From the NCBI RefSeq assembly GCF_000685075.1, contig NZ_BAYD01000020.1:1-64000 (forward strand): 64,000 bases of DNA. The letters are read 5' to 3'. This DNA is from Paraburkholderia oxyphila NBRC 105797. Lineage in GTDB: Bacteria > Pseudomonadota > Gammaproteobacteria > Burkholderiales > Burkholderiaceae. Within the stretch, counting starts at the first letter, position 1. Each line of letters opens with the position of its first letter. Below the pieces are notes generated by a model, which was not told the origin of the DNA, searched no databases, and was given only the letters and a program-made list of their open reading frames with translations. A program made the translations under genes and the position numbers. Below, piece after piece: positions 35,431-45,600 of the stretch.

Positions 35431-36324
35431 ATGGACAAGCAGCCGGCGATTCTCGTCACGGGTGTGAACGGTCAGGTCGGGTTTGAGTTGCTGCGCAGTT
35501 TGCAGGGGCTCGGGCGAGTGATCGGTCTGGATCGCGCGGCGCTCGATCTCACGGATCTCGATCGCGTGCGTGAAGTTGTGCGCGCAACGAAGCCGTCGAT
35601 CATCGTGAATCCTGCGGCGTATACCGCCGTGGACAAGGCCGAGTCGGATGAGGTCATGGCGCGACGGCTCAATGCCGAAACGCCACGCGTGCTCGCCGAA
35701 GAGGCTGCGAAGTGCGGTGCAACGCTGATCCACTATTCGACCGACTATGTGTTCGACGGCACGAAAGACGCGCCGTACGCGGAAGACGACGCTACCAACC
35801 CGCAGAATGTTTATGGCCGCACCAAGCTAGAAGGCGAGCAGGGAATTGCGGCGAGCGGCTGTGCGTACCTCGTGCTGCGCACAAGCTGGGTCTATGGCCG
35901 CCGCGGCAAGAACTTCCTGCTGACGATGCTCAAGCTTGGCGCTGAGCGTCCCGAGTTGCGCGTGGTGGCTGACCAGGTCGGCGCACCGACGTGGTCGCGC
36001 ACAATCGCGACGACGACTGCGCACATCGTCGCGCAGGGCCTAGCTGCCCAGCGCGGCGGCAATGCGCAGTGGTGGCATGAGTGCTCGGGCGTCTACAACC
36101 TGACGGCCGGCGGCGCGACGTCGTGGCACGGCTTCACGCAGGCCATCCTCGGCATCGCGATGGGCGACAAGGCGCCGAACGTGCTGCCGATTCCGGCGTC
36201 GGAGTATCCGGTGCCAGCAAAGCGGCCGGCAAATTCGCGGCTCGCGGGCGACAAGCTCGCACAAGCCTTCGGACTGCGACTGCCGATGTGGGACGAGGCG
36301 CTGCGCCTTTGCCTCGAAGATTGA
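35431..36324 (+). CDS. rmlD: dTDP-4-dehydrorhamnose reductase
   Basis: 297 aa from ATG 35431 (GAGG upstream; ATG 35416 is an alternative). NADPH motif TGVNGQVGFEL and the STDYVFDG / NVYGRTKLEGE catalytic segments. Last step to dTDP-L-rhamnose. Its stop TGA shares its final base with the ATG of the next glycosyltransferase. Confidence 0.96.
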   Translation: MDKQPAILVTGVNGQVGFELLRSLQGLGRVIGLDRAALDLTDLDRVREVVRATKPSIIVNPAAYTAVDKAESDEVMARRLNAETPRVLAEEAAKCGATLIHYSTDYVFDGTKDAPYAEDDATNPQNVYGRTKLEGEQGIAASGCAYLVLRTSWVYGRRGKNFLLTMLKLGAERPELRVVADQVGAPTWSRTIATTTAHIVAQGLAAQRGGNAQWWHECSGVYNLTAGGATSWHGFTQAILGIAMGDKAPNVLPIPASEYPVPAKRPANSRLAGDKLAQAFGLRLPMWDEALRLCLED

Positions 36325-37232
36325 TGGATGCAAGTGTGGTGGGCGATGCCGCGACCGGAACGGTCGTCGTGTTCTACCGTCCCGACGCGGGCTGCGTCGC
36401 GCGGGCGAACCGGTTAGTCAATTTCGGCCCTTGTGTGGTGGTCGACAACACCGAAAAAGTGTGTGACGCCGCCGCGCTCGGGCTCGACCCTCGCATTCAT
36501 TTTCTGGCCAACGGGGCCAATCTGGGTATTGCCACGGCGATTAACCAGGGCGTCGAGGTGTTGATCGCGCGCGGTTGCACGAGCGCGATCCTGTTCGATC
36601 AGGACAGTGAGCCTTCGGACGAGTTGTTGCGGGCGCTGCCGCGTGCCATGGAGAGCGAGCTTGCGCGTGGCACGAAGGTGGCGCTCGTCGGCCCGGCCTA
36701 CGAAGACGCCAGGTTGGGCGGGATCGCCCCGTTCGTGCGATTCGGAATGTGGCGGCTCCAGAGGGTCGCCCCTGTCGGGACTCGTCCGCTCGAGGTCGAT
36801 TTCCTGATCACGTCTGGGTCGTGCATCAATCTTGCCGCATGGCCGGTGATTGGTCCGATGGACGATGCGCTTTTCATCGACTTCGTCGATCTCGAATGGT
36901 GCGTGCGGGCGAGAGGGCGAGGGTTTTCGGTGCTCGGTGCGCCTGCGCTGAGGCTGGCGCATTCGCTGGGCGGCGAGCCCGTACGGGTGTTCGGCCGAGC
37001 TTATCCGGGTCATGGCGCGCTGCGTCACTATTATCAGTTTCGAAACGCCATTGCACTGATGAAACGCGGCTACATGCCCTGGAGCTGGAAGTCAACCGAG
37101 CTCGTGAAGTTGCCGGGGCGGCTCGTGATTTATGGCCTGTTCATGTCACCACGCAGCGAACATCTGAAGATGGCGCTGCTCGGCATCTGGCATGGCTTGA
37201 AGGGCCGTCTGGGGGCGTTGTCGCGCGGCTAG
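36324..37232 (+). CDS. Family 2 glycosyltransferase, rhamnosyltransferase-like
   Basis: 302 aa, one-base overlap with rmlD. GT-A features: VVVFYRPDAG start, VVVDNTEKV, NGANLGIATAINQG and the DxD-type LFDQDSEP. This pattern (NxGIAxAxNxG with FDQD) is common in WbbL/RfbN-type rhamnosyltransferases, which fits its position directly after the dTDP-rhamnose genes. C-terminal segment around residues 265-285 is hydrophobic and may touch the membrane. Confidence 0.82.
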   Translation: MDASVVGDAATGTVVVFYRPDAGCVARANRLVNFGPCVVVDNTEKVCDAAALGLDPRIHFLANGANLGIATAINQGVEVLIARGCTSAILFDQDSEPSDELLRALPRAMESELARGTKVALVGPAYEDARLGGIAPFVRFGMWRLQRVAPVGTRPLEVDFLITSGSCINLAAWPVIGPMDDALFIDFVDLEWCVRARGRGFSVLGAPALRLAHSLGGEPVRVFGRAYPGHGALRHYYQFRNAIALMKRGYMPWSWKSTELVKLPGRLVIYGLFMSPRSEHLKMALLGIWHGLKGRLGALSRG

Positions 37233-37291
37233 TAGCCCGTGCGTGACAATGTCGCTTCTAACCTATTTTTCTGAGATATCAGACCGACAGC

Positions 37292-38074
37292 ATGTTATCC
37301 CTCGCATTGCTCGATCTAAAAAATAGTATTGCGTCGTGGCGCCTCTGGACGCTGCTCGGATGGCTCGAAGTGCGGCAGCGCTATGCGCGCTCGCGCGTCG
37401 GCCCGTTCTGGCTGACGATCAGTATGGGCGTGATGATTGCGTCGATTGGCGTCGTTTACGGCACCTTGTTCGGCATGAAAATGGCCGAATACTTGCCGTT
37501 TCTCGCGATCAGCCTGGTCATGTGGACGGCGTTCTCGCAGACCGTGGTTGACGGTGCCGTCGCTTATATCAATAGCGGCCAGTACATCCGCCAGGCTTCC
37601 ACGCCCAAGCTCATCTACGTTTTGCAGGTGGCCTGGCGCAATCTGGTGGTCCTCGCGCACAACTTTGTCATCGTGATTGTGCTGTTCTGCATTTATGGCG
37701 TTAAAAGCTGGGCCACGCTGCCGCTTTTCATACCGGCACTGCTGCTCTATTTTGCCAATGCGCTCTGGGTTGTAATGGTCGCCGGGCTGCTTTCGGCGCG
37801 CTTCCGCGATTTGCCGCAGATCATCCAGGCGCTGATGCAGGTCGCGTTCTACATCACGCCCATTATTTACCGGCCGGATTCGCTCAAGCGTTTTTCGTTC
37901 ATCGTCGATTACAACCCGCTCGCTTATCTGCTCGGCGTGGTGCGCGAGCCGTTGATCGGTCAGGTGCCGAGTGCGCTGACGTGGGGCGTGACCATCGGCA
38001 TGGCTATCGTTGGCTGGATTTTCGCGCTGCTGCTGACTGGCCGTTTCCTGAAGCGCATTTCGTACTGGGTTTGA
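37292..38074 (+). CDS. wzm: O-antigen ABC transporter permease
   Basis: 260 aa, six membrane segments of the ABC-2 type. RQRYARSRVGPFWLTIS near the N terminus and FYITPIIYRPDSL between helices 5 and 6 are the Wzm/KpsM pattern. With the following ATPase it moves a completed, lipid-linked polysaccharide across the inner membrane. Its presence means the O-antigen is polymerised in the cytoplasm, unlike the Wzy-type exopolysaccharide encoded at 5-16 kb. Confidence 0.93.
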   Translation: MLSLALLDLKNSIASWRLWTLLGWLEVRQRYARSRVGPFWLTISMGVMIASIGVVYGTLFGMKMAEYLPFLAISLVMWTAFSQTVVDGAVAYINSGQYIRQASTPKLIYVLQVAWRNLVVLAHNFVIVIVLFCIYGVKSWATLPLFIPALLLYFANALWVVMVAGLLSARFRDLPQIIQALMQVAFYITPIIYRPDSLKRFSFIVDYNPLAYLLGVVREPLIGQVPSALTWGVTIGMAIVGWIFALLLTGRFLKRISYWV

Positions 38075-38083
38075 GGAGAAATC

Positions 38084-38833
38084 ATGGCGTTTATCGAACT
38101 CAAAGGCGCAACGCTCGATCTGCCGATCTACGACGTACAGGGCCGCTCGCTGAAAAAACAGGTTATGCGCATGGGCCGGCGCAATACCATCGCCGAGGGC
38201 AACGACGGTGTGATCGTCGTACGCGCGCTCAACAACGTGGATCTGCGCTTCGATACCGGCGACCGTATTGGCCTGATCGGCCACAACGGCGCGGGCAAGT
38301 CCACGCTGCTGCGCACGATGGCCGGCATCTACGCGCCCACGTCTGGTGAGGTGCGCAGCGAAGGCAAGATCGTGCCGTTGCTCGACATCAGTCTCGGCAT
38401 GGACGAGAACTCCACCGGCATGCAGAACATCCGCCTGCGTGGCCTGCTGCTAGGCATGTCGGATGCGGAAATCCGTGCGAAGCAGCAATCGATCGCCGAC
38501 TTTTGCGAGCTTGGCGACTATCTCGATCTGCCGCTGCGCACCTACTCGAGCGGGATGCGCGTGCGTCTCGCGTTTGCCGTTTCCACGGCTGTCGACGCGG
38601 AGATCCTGCTGCTCGACGAAGTGATGGGTGTGGGCGACGCCTCGTTCATGCACAAGGCCAAGGACCGACTGGCTGACCTGCACAGCCGTGCGGAAATCGT
38701 CGTTCTCGCCATGCATGCGAATGCCGAGATCCGCAAGGTCTGCAACAAGGCGTTGTGGATGGAGCGCGGGCATGTTCGTGCCTTCGGTCCGGTGGAGGAC
38801 GTCGTTTCGGCTTACGAGTTGGCGATGGCCTGA
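38084..38833 (+). CDS. wzt: O-antigen ABC transporter ATPase, short form
   Basis: 249 aa with strong ribosome site GAGGAG. Walker A GHNGAGKST, signature YSSGMRVRLAF and Walker B ILLLDEVMGVGD. It lacks the C-terminal carbohydrate-binding domain found in Wzt proteins of about 400 aa or more, which recognise a capped non-reducing end. So export should not depend on terminal-residue recognition. N-terminal insert KKQVMRMGRRN is typical of the short group. Confidence 0.94.
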   Translation: MAFIELKGATLDLPIYDVQGRSLKKQVMRMGRRNTIAEGNDGVIVVRALNNVDLRFDTGDRIGLIGHNGAGKSTLLRTMAGIYAPTSGEVRSEGKIVPLLDISLGMDENSTGMQNIRLRGLLLGMSDAEIRAKQQSIADFCELGDYLDLPLRTYSSGMRVRLAFAVSTAVDAEILLLDEVMGVGDASFMHKAKDRLADLHSRAEIVVLAMHANAEIRKVCNKALWMERGHVRAFGPVEDVVSAYELAMA

Positions 38834-38882
38834 CAATCCGCGTGCCCGCGTCCCGCGGCACACGGTAACAAGGACTGTCAGC

Positions 38883-38906
38883 ATGAATGCCCTGGATCAT
38901 GGATAG
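38883..38906 (+). other. Seven-codon leader frame ahead of the tandem glycosyltransferase
   Basis: ATG 38883 has the best-placed Shine-Dalgarno here (AAGGA at 38870-38874, spacing 8) but encodes only MNALDHG and stops at 38904-38906, overlapping the in-frame Met at 38899 of the large gene. It could couple translation to that gene, or be chance. Confidence 0.3.
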
Positions 38907-40968
38907 AGTCGAACAGAAGAACGGCGAAGGTCAAAGCGATCCGCGAGATCGCGAGCCCCAAGGGGCGGAAGCCCCCGGGGCTAGGCCGTTGGAGGGCGAG
39001 ACGCCGCACGAGCGCGCAGCCGGTCTGAAGGCGCGCTGGCTCGGCGCGCGGCAGATGGCAGGCTCCGTCGCGCGTCGCGTTCGCCAGGGAGGCGGCCTGC
39101 TGGCGGTCTTGCATCGTTTGATGGAGATTCGGCGCAACGAAGGGATCGAGGGCATTCGCTCGCGGCTTGCCGACCGCTTCGGTGGTGGAACGGAAGCCGC
39201 GAGACGAAACAACTATGGCGAGTGGATTCGTCTGTACGACACACTCGACGATGCGAAGCGCGCGGCGCTGCGCGCGCGCTTCGCCCGAATGCGCGACGCG
39301 CCGCTCATTTCGGTGCTGATGCCGACCTACAATCCGAATCTGCAATGGTTGCGTGAAGCAATCGAGTCGGTGCGCGACCAGATCTATCCGAACTGGGAGC
39401 TTTGCATTGCTGACGATGCATCGACCGACCCACAGGTGCGCCCGGTTCTGGAAGCCTACGCTCGCGACGATCGCCGGATCAAGGTCACGTTGCGCGAGCG
39501 CAACGGACACATTTCCGCGGCTTCGAATAGCGCATTGGCGCTTGCCGGGGGCGAGTGGGTCGCGCTGCTCGATCAGGACGATCGTCTCGCAGAACACGCG
39601 CTGGTTTGGGTGGCCGATGCCATTGAGCGTGACCCGACACTTCAGTTGATCTATTCCGATGAGGACAAGATCGACGACCAGGGGCAACGTCACGATCCCT
39701 ATTTCAAGTGTGACTGGAATCGTGACCTGTTCTATTCGCAGAACATGTTTTGTCACCTCGGCATCTACCGCAGATCGCTGCTGAATTCGATTGGCGGCTT
39801 TCGCGAGGGTGTTGAGGGGGCGCAAGATCATGATCTCGTCTTACGCTGCATCGAACAGACGGGAGATGCGCCGATCGCTCATATCCCGCGCGTGCTTTAT
39901 CACTGGCGGGTCCATGCGGGCAGCACCGCGGCCGGAGCCGATGCCAAATCGTATGCGGCCGCTGCCGGCGAACGGGCGCTCCAGGCACATTTTGTGCGCA
40001 CCAATGTGGCGGCCGCAGCTGAGTGGGTGGGCTACGGGTATCGCGTACGTTACGCGTTGCCTTCACCGGCACCGCTCGTCAGTTTGATCATTCCTACGCG
40101 TAATGCGCTCGAACTCATGCGCATGTGTGTAGAGAGTATCCGGACGCGCACCACCTATCCCAATTACGAAATCATCATCGTCGATAACGGGTCGGACGAT
40201 GCCGAGGCCCTGGAATACTTCGCCTCTCTGGCGGCCGGCGACGGTGTGAGCGTGTTGCGCGACGACCGCCCGTTCAATTATTCGGCGTTGAACAACCGGG
40301 CGGTTGAACAAGCGCGGGGCAGCCTTGTCGCATTGATCAACAACGATATCGAAGTGCGCTCACCTGATTGGCTCTCGGAAATGGTGTCGATTGCCATGCA
40401 ACCGGGCGTAGGCGCCGTTGGCGCGAAATTGCTTTATCCTGACAATACCTTACAGCACGCCGGTATCGTGCTCGGTATCGGCGGCGTGGCCGGCCACGCC
40501 AACAAGCATGGCCGGCCGCCTCATCGCGGCTATTTTGGCCGGACGGGTTTGATCGGCTCATGGTCCGCCATAACCGCCGCGTGTATGGTGGTGCGGCGCG
40601 AGGTCTTCCAGGGCGTGGGCGGCTTGAACGAAACGGACTTGACGGTTGCGTTCAACGACGTGGACTTCTGCCTGAAGCTGAAGGCAGCGGGCTATCGCAA
40701 TGTACTTACACCGTACGCGGAGCTTTACCACCATGAATCGGCGACGCGAGGCTACGAAGACAATCCGGAAAAGCGCGCACGTTTTAGGGCCGAAAGCGAT
40801 TACATGCGGCGTCAGTGGTCTAGTTGGCTGAAGAGCGATCCGGCATACAGCCCGAATCTGACACTGCAGCATGAGGATTTCAGTCTTGCCTGGCCGCCGC
40901 GCGTCGCGCCGTTGGAAAGCCTGGCCCGGAATGCTCCGGTCGGGGGCGTTGAGCCCCACGGCGGCTAA
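38887..40968 (+). CDS. Tandem family 2 glycosyltransferase (two GT-A domains)
   Basis: 693 aa from ATG 38887, or 689 aa from 38899. After about 135 residues of charged N-terminal sequence come two GT2 domains: the first opens PLISVLMPTYNPN (about 139) with LLDQDDRL as its DxD, the second opens PLVSLIIPTRNALEL (about 395) with INNDIEV. Paired GT2 enzymes of this type often make alternating rhamnan or mannan linkages of O-antigen in the cytoplasm. Strong overall likeness to the gene at 45947 shows the two are paralogues. Confidence 0.87.
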   Translation: MPWIMDRVEQKNGEGQSDPRDREPQGAEAPGARPLEGETPHERAAGLKARWLGARQMAGSVARRVRQGGGLLAVLHRLMEIRRNEGIEGIRSRLADRFGGGTEAARRNNYGEWIRLYDTLDDAKRAALRARFARMRDAPLISVLMPTYNPNLQWLREAIESVRDQIYPNWELCIADDASTDPQVRPVLEAYARDDRRIKVTLRERNGHISAASNSALALAGGEWVALLDQDDRLAEHALVWVADAIERDPTLQLIYSDEDKIDDQGQRHDPYFKCDWNRDLFYSQNMFCHLGIYRRSLLNSIGGFREGVEGAQDHDLVLRCIEQTGDAPIAHIPRVLYHWRVHAGSTAAGADAKSYAAAAGERALQAHFVRTNVAAAAEWVGYGYRVRYALPSPAPLVSLIIPTRNALELMRMCVESIRTRTTYPNYEIIIVDNGSDDAEALEYFASLAAGDGVSVLRDDRPFNYSALNNRAVEQARGSLVALINNDIEVRSPDWLSEMVSIAMQPGVGAVGAKLLYPDNTLQHAGIVLGIGGVAGHANKHGRPPHRGYFGRTGLIGSWSAITAACMVVRREVFQGVGGLNETDLTVAFNDVDFCLKLKAAGYRNVLTPYAELYHHESATRGYEDNPEKRARFRAESDYMRRQWSSWLKSDPAYSPNLTLQHEDFSLAWPPRVAPLESLARNAPVGGVEPHGG

Positions 40969-40987
40969 AGGCGACCGAAGGAACACC

Positions 40988-41008
40988 ATGATTACGGAGT
41001 CAAAGTGA
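40988..41008 (+). other. Six-codon leader frame ahead of manC
   Basis: ATG 40988 with GAAGGAA 4 bases upstream encodes MITESK and stops at 41006-41008, so its TGA overlaps the GTG start of manC (41005) as GTGA. Possible translational coupling. Confidence 0.3.
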
Positions 41009-42438
41009 ACGTCTATCCCGTTATCCTGTGCGGAGGGAGCGGTACCCGCCTGTGGCCGATGTCGCGCGGAGGCTATCCTAAACAGTATTTGAAGCTGGCG
41101 GGCGATCGTACACTCGTGCAGCAGACGGCGCTGCGTCTCGCCAGCGCGCCCGATGTTGGGGCGCCGATCGTGATTACGAACCAGAATCAACGCTTTCTTG
41201 TCGCGGATCAATTGCACAGTGCTGGCGTGACGCCCTCTGCGATCGTGCTGGAGCCGGCGGGCCGCAACACTGCGCCCGCCGTTGCGGCCGCGGCGCTGCT
41301 GCTTGCCGAAAGGGACCCGGACGCGCTAATGCACGTGCTGCCCTCGGACCACATCATTGCCGATAACGTGGTCTTCGTGAGGTTGACCGAGCGAGCGGCG
41401 GAAATCGCGCAGAGCGGTCGGCTCGTGACGTTTGGCATCGAGCCGACCATGCCGCACACCGGCTACGGCTACATTCGTGGCGCAGAAGTACTGCCGTCGC
41501 ATGCCGACGCGTACGCTGTTGGCGCTTTCATTGAAAAGCCGGATTTCGAAACCGCGACCCGTTTTCTGGACGAGGGCGGTTACTACTGGAACAGCGGCAT
41601 GTTCATGATGAAAGTTTCGACGTATCTGGAGGAGTTGGGGCGATTCGAGCCTGAGGTCCTTAAGCACGTCAAAATGTCTGTGACTACCGCGCGACGCGAT
41701 GACGACTTCATCCGGCTCAACGCGGAAGCTTTTGAAGCTAGCCCGAGCATTTCCATCGACTACGCCGTGATGGAGCAAACCGATCGCGCAGTGGTGATCG
41801 CGGCAGCGGGACTGGGGTGGAGCGACATCGGCTCCTGGTCTTCTCTGGCCGACACCTGCGACAAGGACGAGCGAGGCAACACCGTCGTGGGCGACGTGAT
41901 GACGGACGACGTCGAGCGCAGCTATATCCGCGCGGAGCACCGGATGGTGGCCGCGATCGGCGTGCAGGATCTCGTGGTCGTGGAAACCGCGGATGCGGTG
42001 CTCGTTGCGCACCGCGATGAGACCGAGCGCGTCAAGAAGATCGTCGAGCGGCTCAACGCATCGGGCCGCCATGAATCGGTCACGCACCGGCGCGTCGTAC
42101 GTCCTTGGGGCATGTACGAAAGCATCGATCAGGGCGAGCGGTTTCAGGTCAAGCGCATCATTGTCAATCCAGGCTCTTCGCTTAGCCTGCAGATGCACCA
42201 TCATCGCGCCGAGCATTGGATCGTTGTGCGTGGCACTGCGCTTGTGCTCAACGACGGGCAGGAACAGCTGCTTACTGAGAATCAGTCGACTTACATTCCG
42301 CTCGGCGCGAAACACCGTTTGCAGAATCCAGGAAAAATCCCCCTCGAATTGATCGAGGTGCAATCGGGCTCGTACCTCAATGAGGACGACATTGTTCGCT
42401 TTGAGGACAACTATGGTCGCGATGTAGCGGCGATGTGA
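41005..42438 (+). CDS. manC: Mannose-1-phosphate guanylyltransferase / mannose-6-phosphate isomerase
   Basis: 477 aa from GTG 41005, with GGAG 5 bases before. Nucleotidyltransferase signature GGSGTRLWPMS (10-20), FIEKPDF, then the C-terminal cupin-type isomerase half beginning near residue 350, with LQMHHHRAEHWIVV as metal site. Makes GDP-mannose for the O-antigen (and possibly also for the exopolysaccharide of region 2, which has no own copy). ManB and GMD-type genes are not seen, so mannose itself or a product made elsewhere is used. Confidence 0.95.
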   Translation: MNVYPVILCGGSGTRLWPMSRGGYPKQYLKLAGDRTLVQQTALRLASAPDVGAPIVITNQNQRFLVADQLHSAGVTPSAIVLEPAGRNTAPAVAAAALLLAERDPDALMHVLPSDHIIADNVVFVRLTERAAEIAQSGRLVTFGIEPTMPHTGYGYIRGAEVLPSHADAYAVGAFIEKPDFETATRFLDEGGYYWNSGMFMMKVSTYLEELGRFEPEVLKHVKMSVTTARRDDDFIRLNAEAFEASPSISIDYAVMEQTDRAVVIAAAGLGWSDIGSWSSLADTCDKDERGNTVVGDVMTDDVERSYIRAEHRMVAAIGVQDLVVVETADAVLVAHRDETERVKKIVERLNASGRHESVTHRRVVRPWGMYESIDQGERFQVKRIIVNPGSSLSLQMHHHRAEHWIVVRGTALVLNDGQEQLLTENQSTYIPLGAKHRLQNPGKIPLELIEVQSGSYLNEDDIVRFEDNYGRDVAAM

Positions 42439-42619
42439 ATGTGCCGTGATCGCGTTCGGCGACTAATGGCCGGAGTGATCGAAAGCATGAATGGGTTCCT
42501 AAGCTCATTCGCTGTCATACATTTCGTGATGTTGAATAGGACTTGCCAGGCCACGCCTCAAAAGCGCTTGCCGGAGTTGAGAAATTTACGGCAGCTGGGG
42601 CTGACCAGAAAGGAATTCA
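42439..42619. other. Short gap upstream of the 1099-aa glycosyltransferase
   Basis: 181 bases. A 65-residue frame occupies it but has no family traits and overlaps the next start, so I do not call it. AAAGGA at 42609-42614 is the ribosome site of the following GTG-start gene. Confidence 0.4.
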
Positions 42620-45600
42620 GTGAAAACTTCAGTTGATCAACACTCGCTTTCCGAGATCATCGCCGAATTGGGGATTGAGGATGAACTGCTATGGGCTCCG
42701 CGCAGGCTTGTTTCCCCCGGAGCGTGGGCAGGACATATCGCTACCGCCTTTTGGCTCGTAAAAGCCATCCGGCCGCGTATCGTGGTCGAACTCGGCACGC
42801 ATAGCGGGAACTCCTACTCCGCGTTTTGCCAGGCGGTTTCCCAACTGGGTTTGTCGACGCGCTGTTTCGCCGTTGACACGTGGCAGGGCGACGAGCACGC
42901 CGGAGAGTACGGCGAAGAGGTCTTTCGCGATATTTCGAAGTTTAACGAGCTTCACTACGCGGGTTTTTCCAAGCTGCTGCGCATGACGTTCGATGAGGCG
43001 CGTGCATACTTCCCGAGCAAGCCACACGGCGAGATCGACCTTCTGCATATCGATGGGCTGCATACCTACGAAGCAGTCAAGCATGATTTCGACACGTGGG
43101 TCGATGCGCTTTCCGATAAAGCAGTCGTGCTTTTTCACGACATCAACGTTCGGGAGCGAGGCTTTGGAGTATGGAAGCTTTGGCAGGAACTGTCGTCGCG
43201 ATATCCGGCTTTCGAATTCGACAACTCCGAGGGTCTCGGCGTGCTTTGCGTCGGCAAGGACGCCGCGCCGCACGTAGCCCGGCTCCTGGAGCTCGGCGCG
43301 CACCCGGAGACTGCGGCGAAGATCCGCACATTGTTCGCGGCGCGCGGCGAGGCATTCAGGCGGCAGGTTCAGGCGATTGACCTCGACAGGCATGCGACGA
43401 ACCTGACCGGCGAGATCGCGCGCCTCGCACACGAGCTGCAATCCGCGCAGGCGGCGCTCGCCGAGCGCACCCATGGCGGGCAGGAGGTTGAGGCTTTCAA
43501 TCAGCGCATCGAGGCGCTGACGGAGGAACTGGCACGAGTGCGCGACGAACAAGTGGCGCAAGCATCAACAGTTGCCGAGTACGAAAAGCTGGCATCCACC
43601 GCGAAGGACCTCGAGGCAAAAATGGCTTCTCAGCGCAAGGCGTACGAAGCGCAACTTGCGGCGGAACGCAATGAGCACGAGGTGCAAATGCACAGCCTGC
43701 TCGAAAGCGGGTTGCGCGAGCGCGATCAAATAGCCCAGGCCTTTCGGAGTTCAATGTCGTGGCGCGTTACCGCGCCGATGCGCGCGGTCGTTTCCCGGTT
43801 GCGAGGCGTGCCATCGGCGAAACCGGGGGCACACGCGGCTCCCGTGACGCAGAGCGCCGCGAAGTCGTCTGGCGTAGTTGCGCCAGATCCGCTTGCATCG
43901 GAAGCCAAGGCGGCGATGCGCTCCGGGTTCAAAGTGCGTCTCGACGCTTTTCTGACGGCCAGCGGCATGCTGCGTTTCAAGCGCGAAACGTCTCCCGACG
44001 TCAGCATCCTGATCGTGCTCTACAACAGCGCCGAATTGAGCTATGCGTGTCTAGCTTCCATCGCTGAAGTCCTGCACGACGGCGAGATTCGTGCCGAAGT
44101 GATCATTCTCGACAACGGTTCGACCGACGCGACCCCGCAGCTGCTCGACCGGATCGAAGGCGCCAAGATCATCCGTAGCCGGGAGAATCTGCACTTTCTG
44201 AAGGGCGCGAACCGCGCCGCGCAGGAAGCGAGCGGCAAATACCTGCTTTTCCTGAACAACGACGCACTGTTGTTGCCCGGCTCACTCGAAGCCGCGGTAA
44301 CGCTTTGCGAGGCGAACAGCGACATTGGCGCGGTGGGCGGTCGCATCATCCTGCCGGATGGAACGCTTCAGGAGGCCGGTTCAGTCGTCTGGCGCAATGG
44401 CGCGTGTACGGGTTACGGCCGGGGCGCCGCGCCGGACGCCCCCGAATTCATGTTCCGCCGGGACGTCGACTACTGTTCCGGCGCCTTCCTGCTGACACCG
44501 CGCGCATTGTTCGAAGAACTGAATAGGTTCGACGAGCGTTACGCGCCCGCGTACTACGAGGAGACCGACTACTGTCTGCGCCTGTGGGAAGGGGGGCATC
44601 GAATCGTATACGACCCGGATGTCGTCATCCTGCATTACGAGTTCGGCAGTTCGTCGAGTTCGGAGCACGCGCTCAAGTTGCAGCAGCGCAATCACTCGAT
44701 CTTCTGCGAGCGCCATGCTGATTGGCTCTCGAATCAGCGCGAAGTCGCTCTCGACAAAATGACGTGGGCGCGCGCAGCGCGCAGTGACAAGCGCCGCGTG
44801 CTGTATATCGAAGACCGCGTGCCTGCCGAGAATCTGGGTTCCGGATATCCCCGTTCGCATGAACTCCTCTGCTCGCTGGAGCGTGAAGGTCTGCAGATCA
44901 CGCTGTTCCCGATGTTCCATCACGAGCAAACGTGGCCCGAGATCCGGCGCAACATTCCTGCTTCGATCGAGGTGATGCGAGGCTGTTCGTCGACGAACCT
45001 CGCGCAGTTTCTCAAGGAGCGAGCGGGTTACTACGACGCAATTGTCGTTTGTCGTCCCCACAATATGGAAGCCTTCCTTGCGGCGACCCGTGGATCGAAC
45101 ACGAAATGGCTGGGCGACGCCGCAGTTGTCTACGATGCGGAATCGCTCTTTGCGTCTCGCACACTGCTCGAACGGAAATTGCTAGGTGAAGCGGTGCCCG
45201 AAGCGGAGGCACGCAAGCTGGTCGCCGACGAAATCGAACTGACCAAATCTGCGAAGGCCATCATTTCCGTCTCCGAGGCGGAAAAGCGCCAATTCGAGGC
45301 GCACGGCGTTCGCTCGGTTTTTGTGCTGGGACACTCGGCCGAAGCCGTGCCTACACCAAGGCCGTTCGCGGAGCGTGCCGATTTCCTGTTCGTCGGCGCG
45401 ATCCACGAGGACAAATCCCCCAACGCCGATTCGCTGCGCTGGTTCGTGGGAGAGGTCTGGCCGCGTGTGGTCGAACAACTCGGTCCGGATATCAGGCTTC
45501 ACATCGTCGGGCACAATCGTGCGCCGTCGGTTCTTGCGCTCAAGAGCCAGACGGTCCACATTGTGGGTCGCGTGGACGACCTGGAGCCGTATTACGATGG

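Noticed and set aside
42439..42636. 65-residue frame before the 1099-aa gene
   Set aside because: No family likeness and it overlaps the well-supported GTG start.
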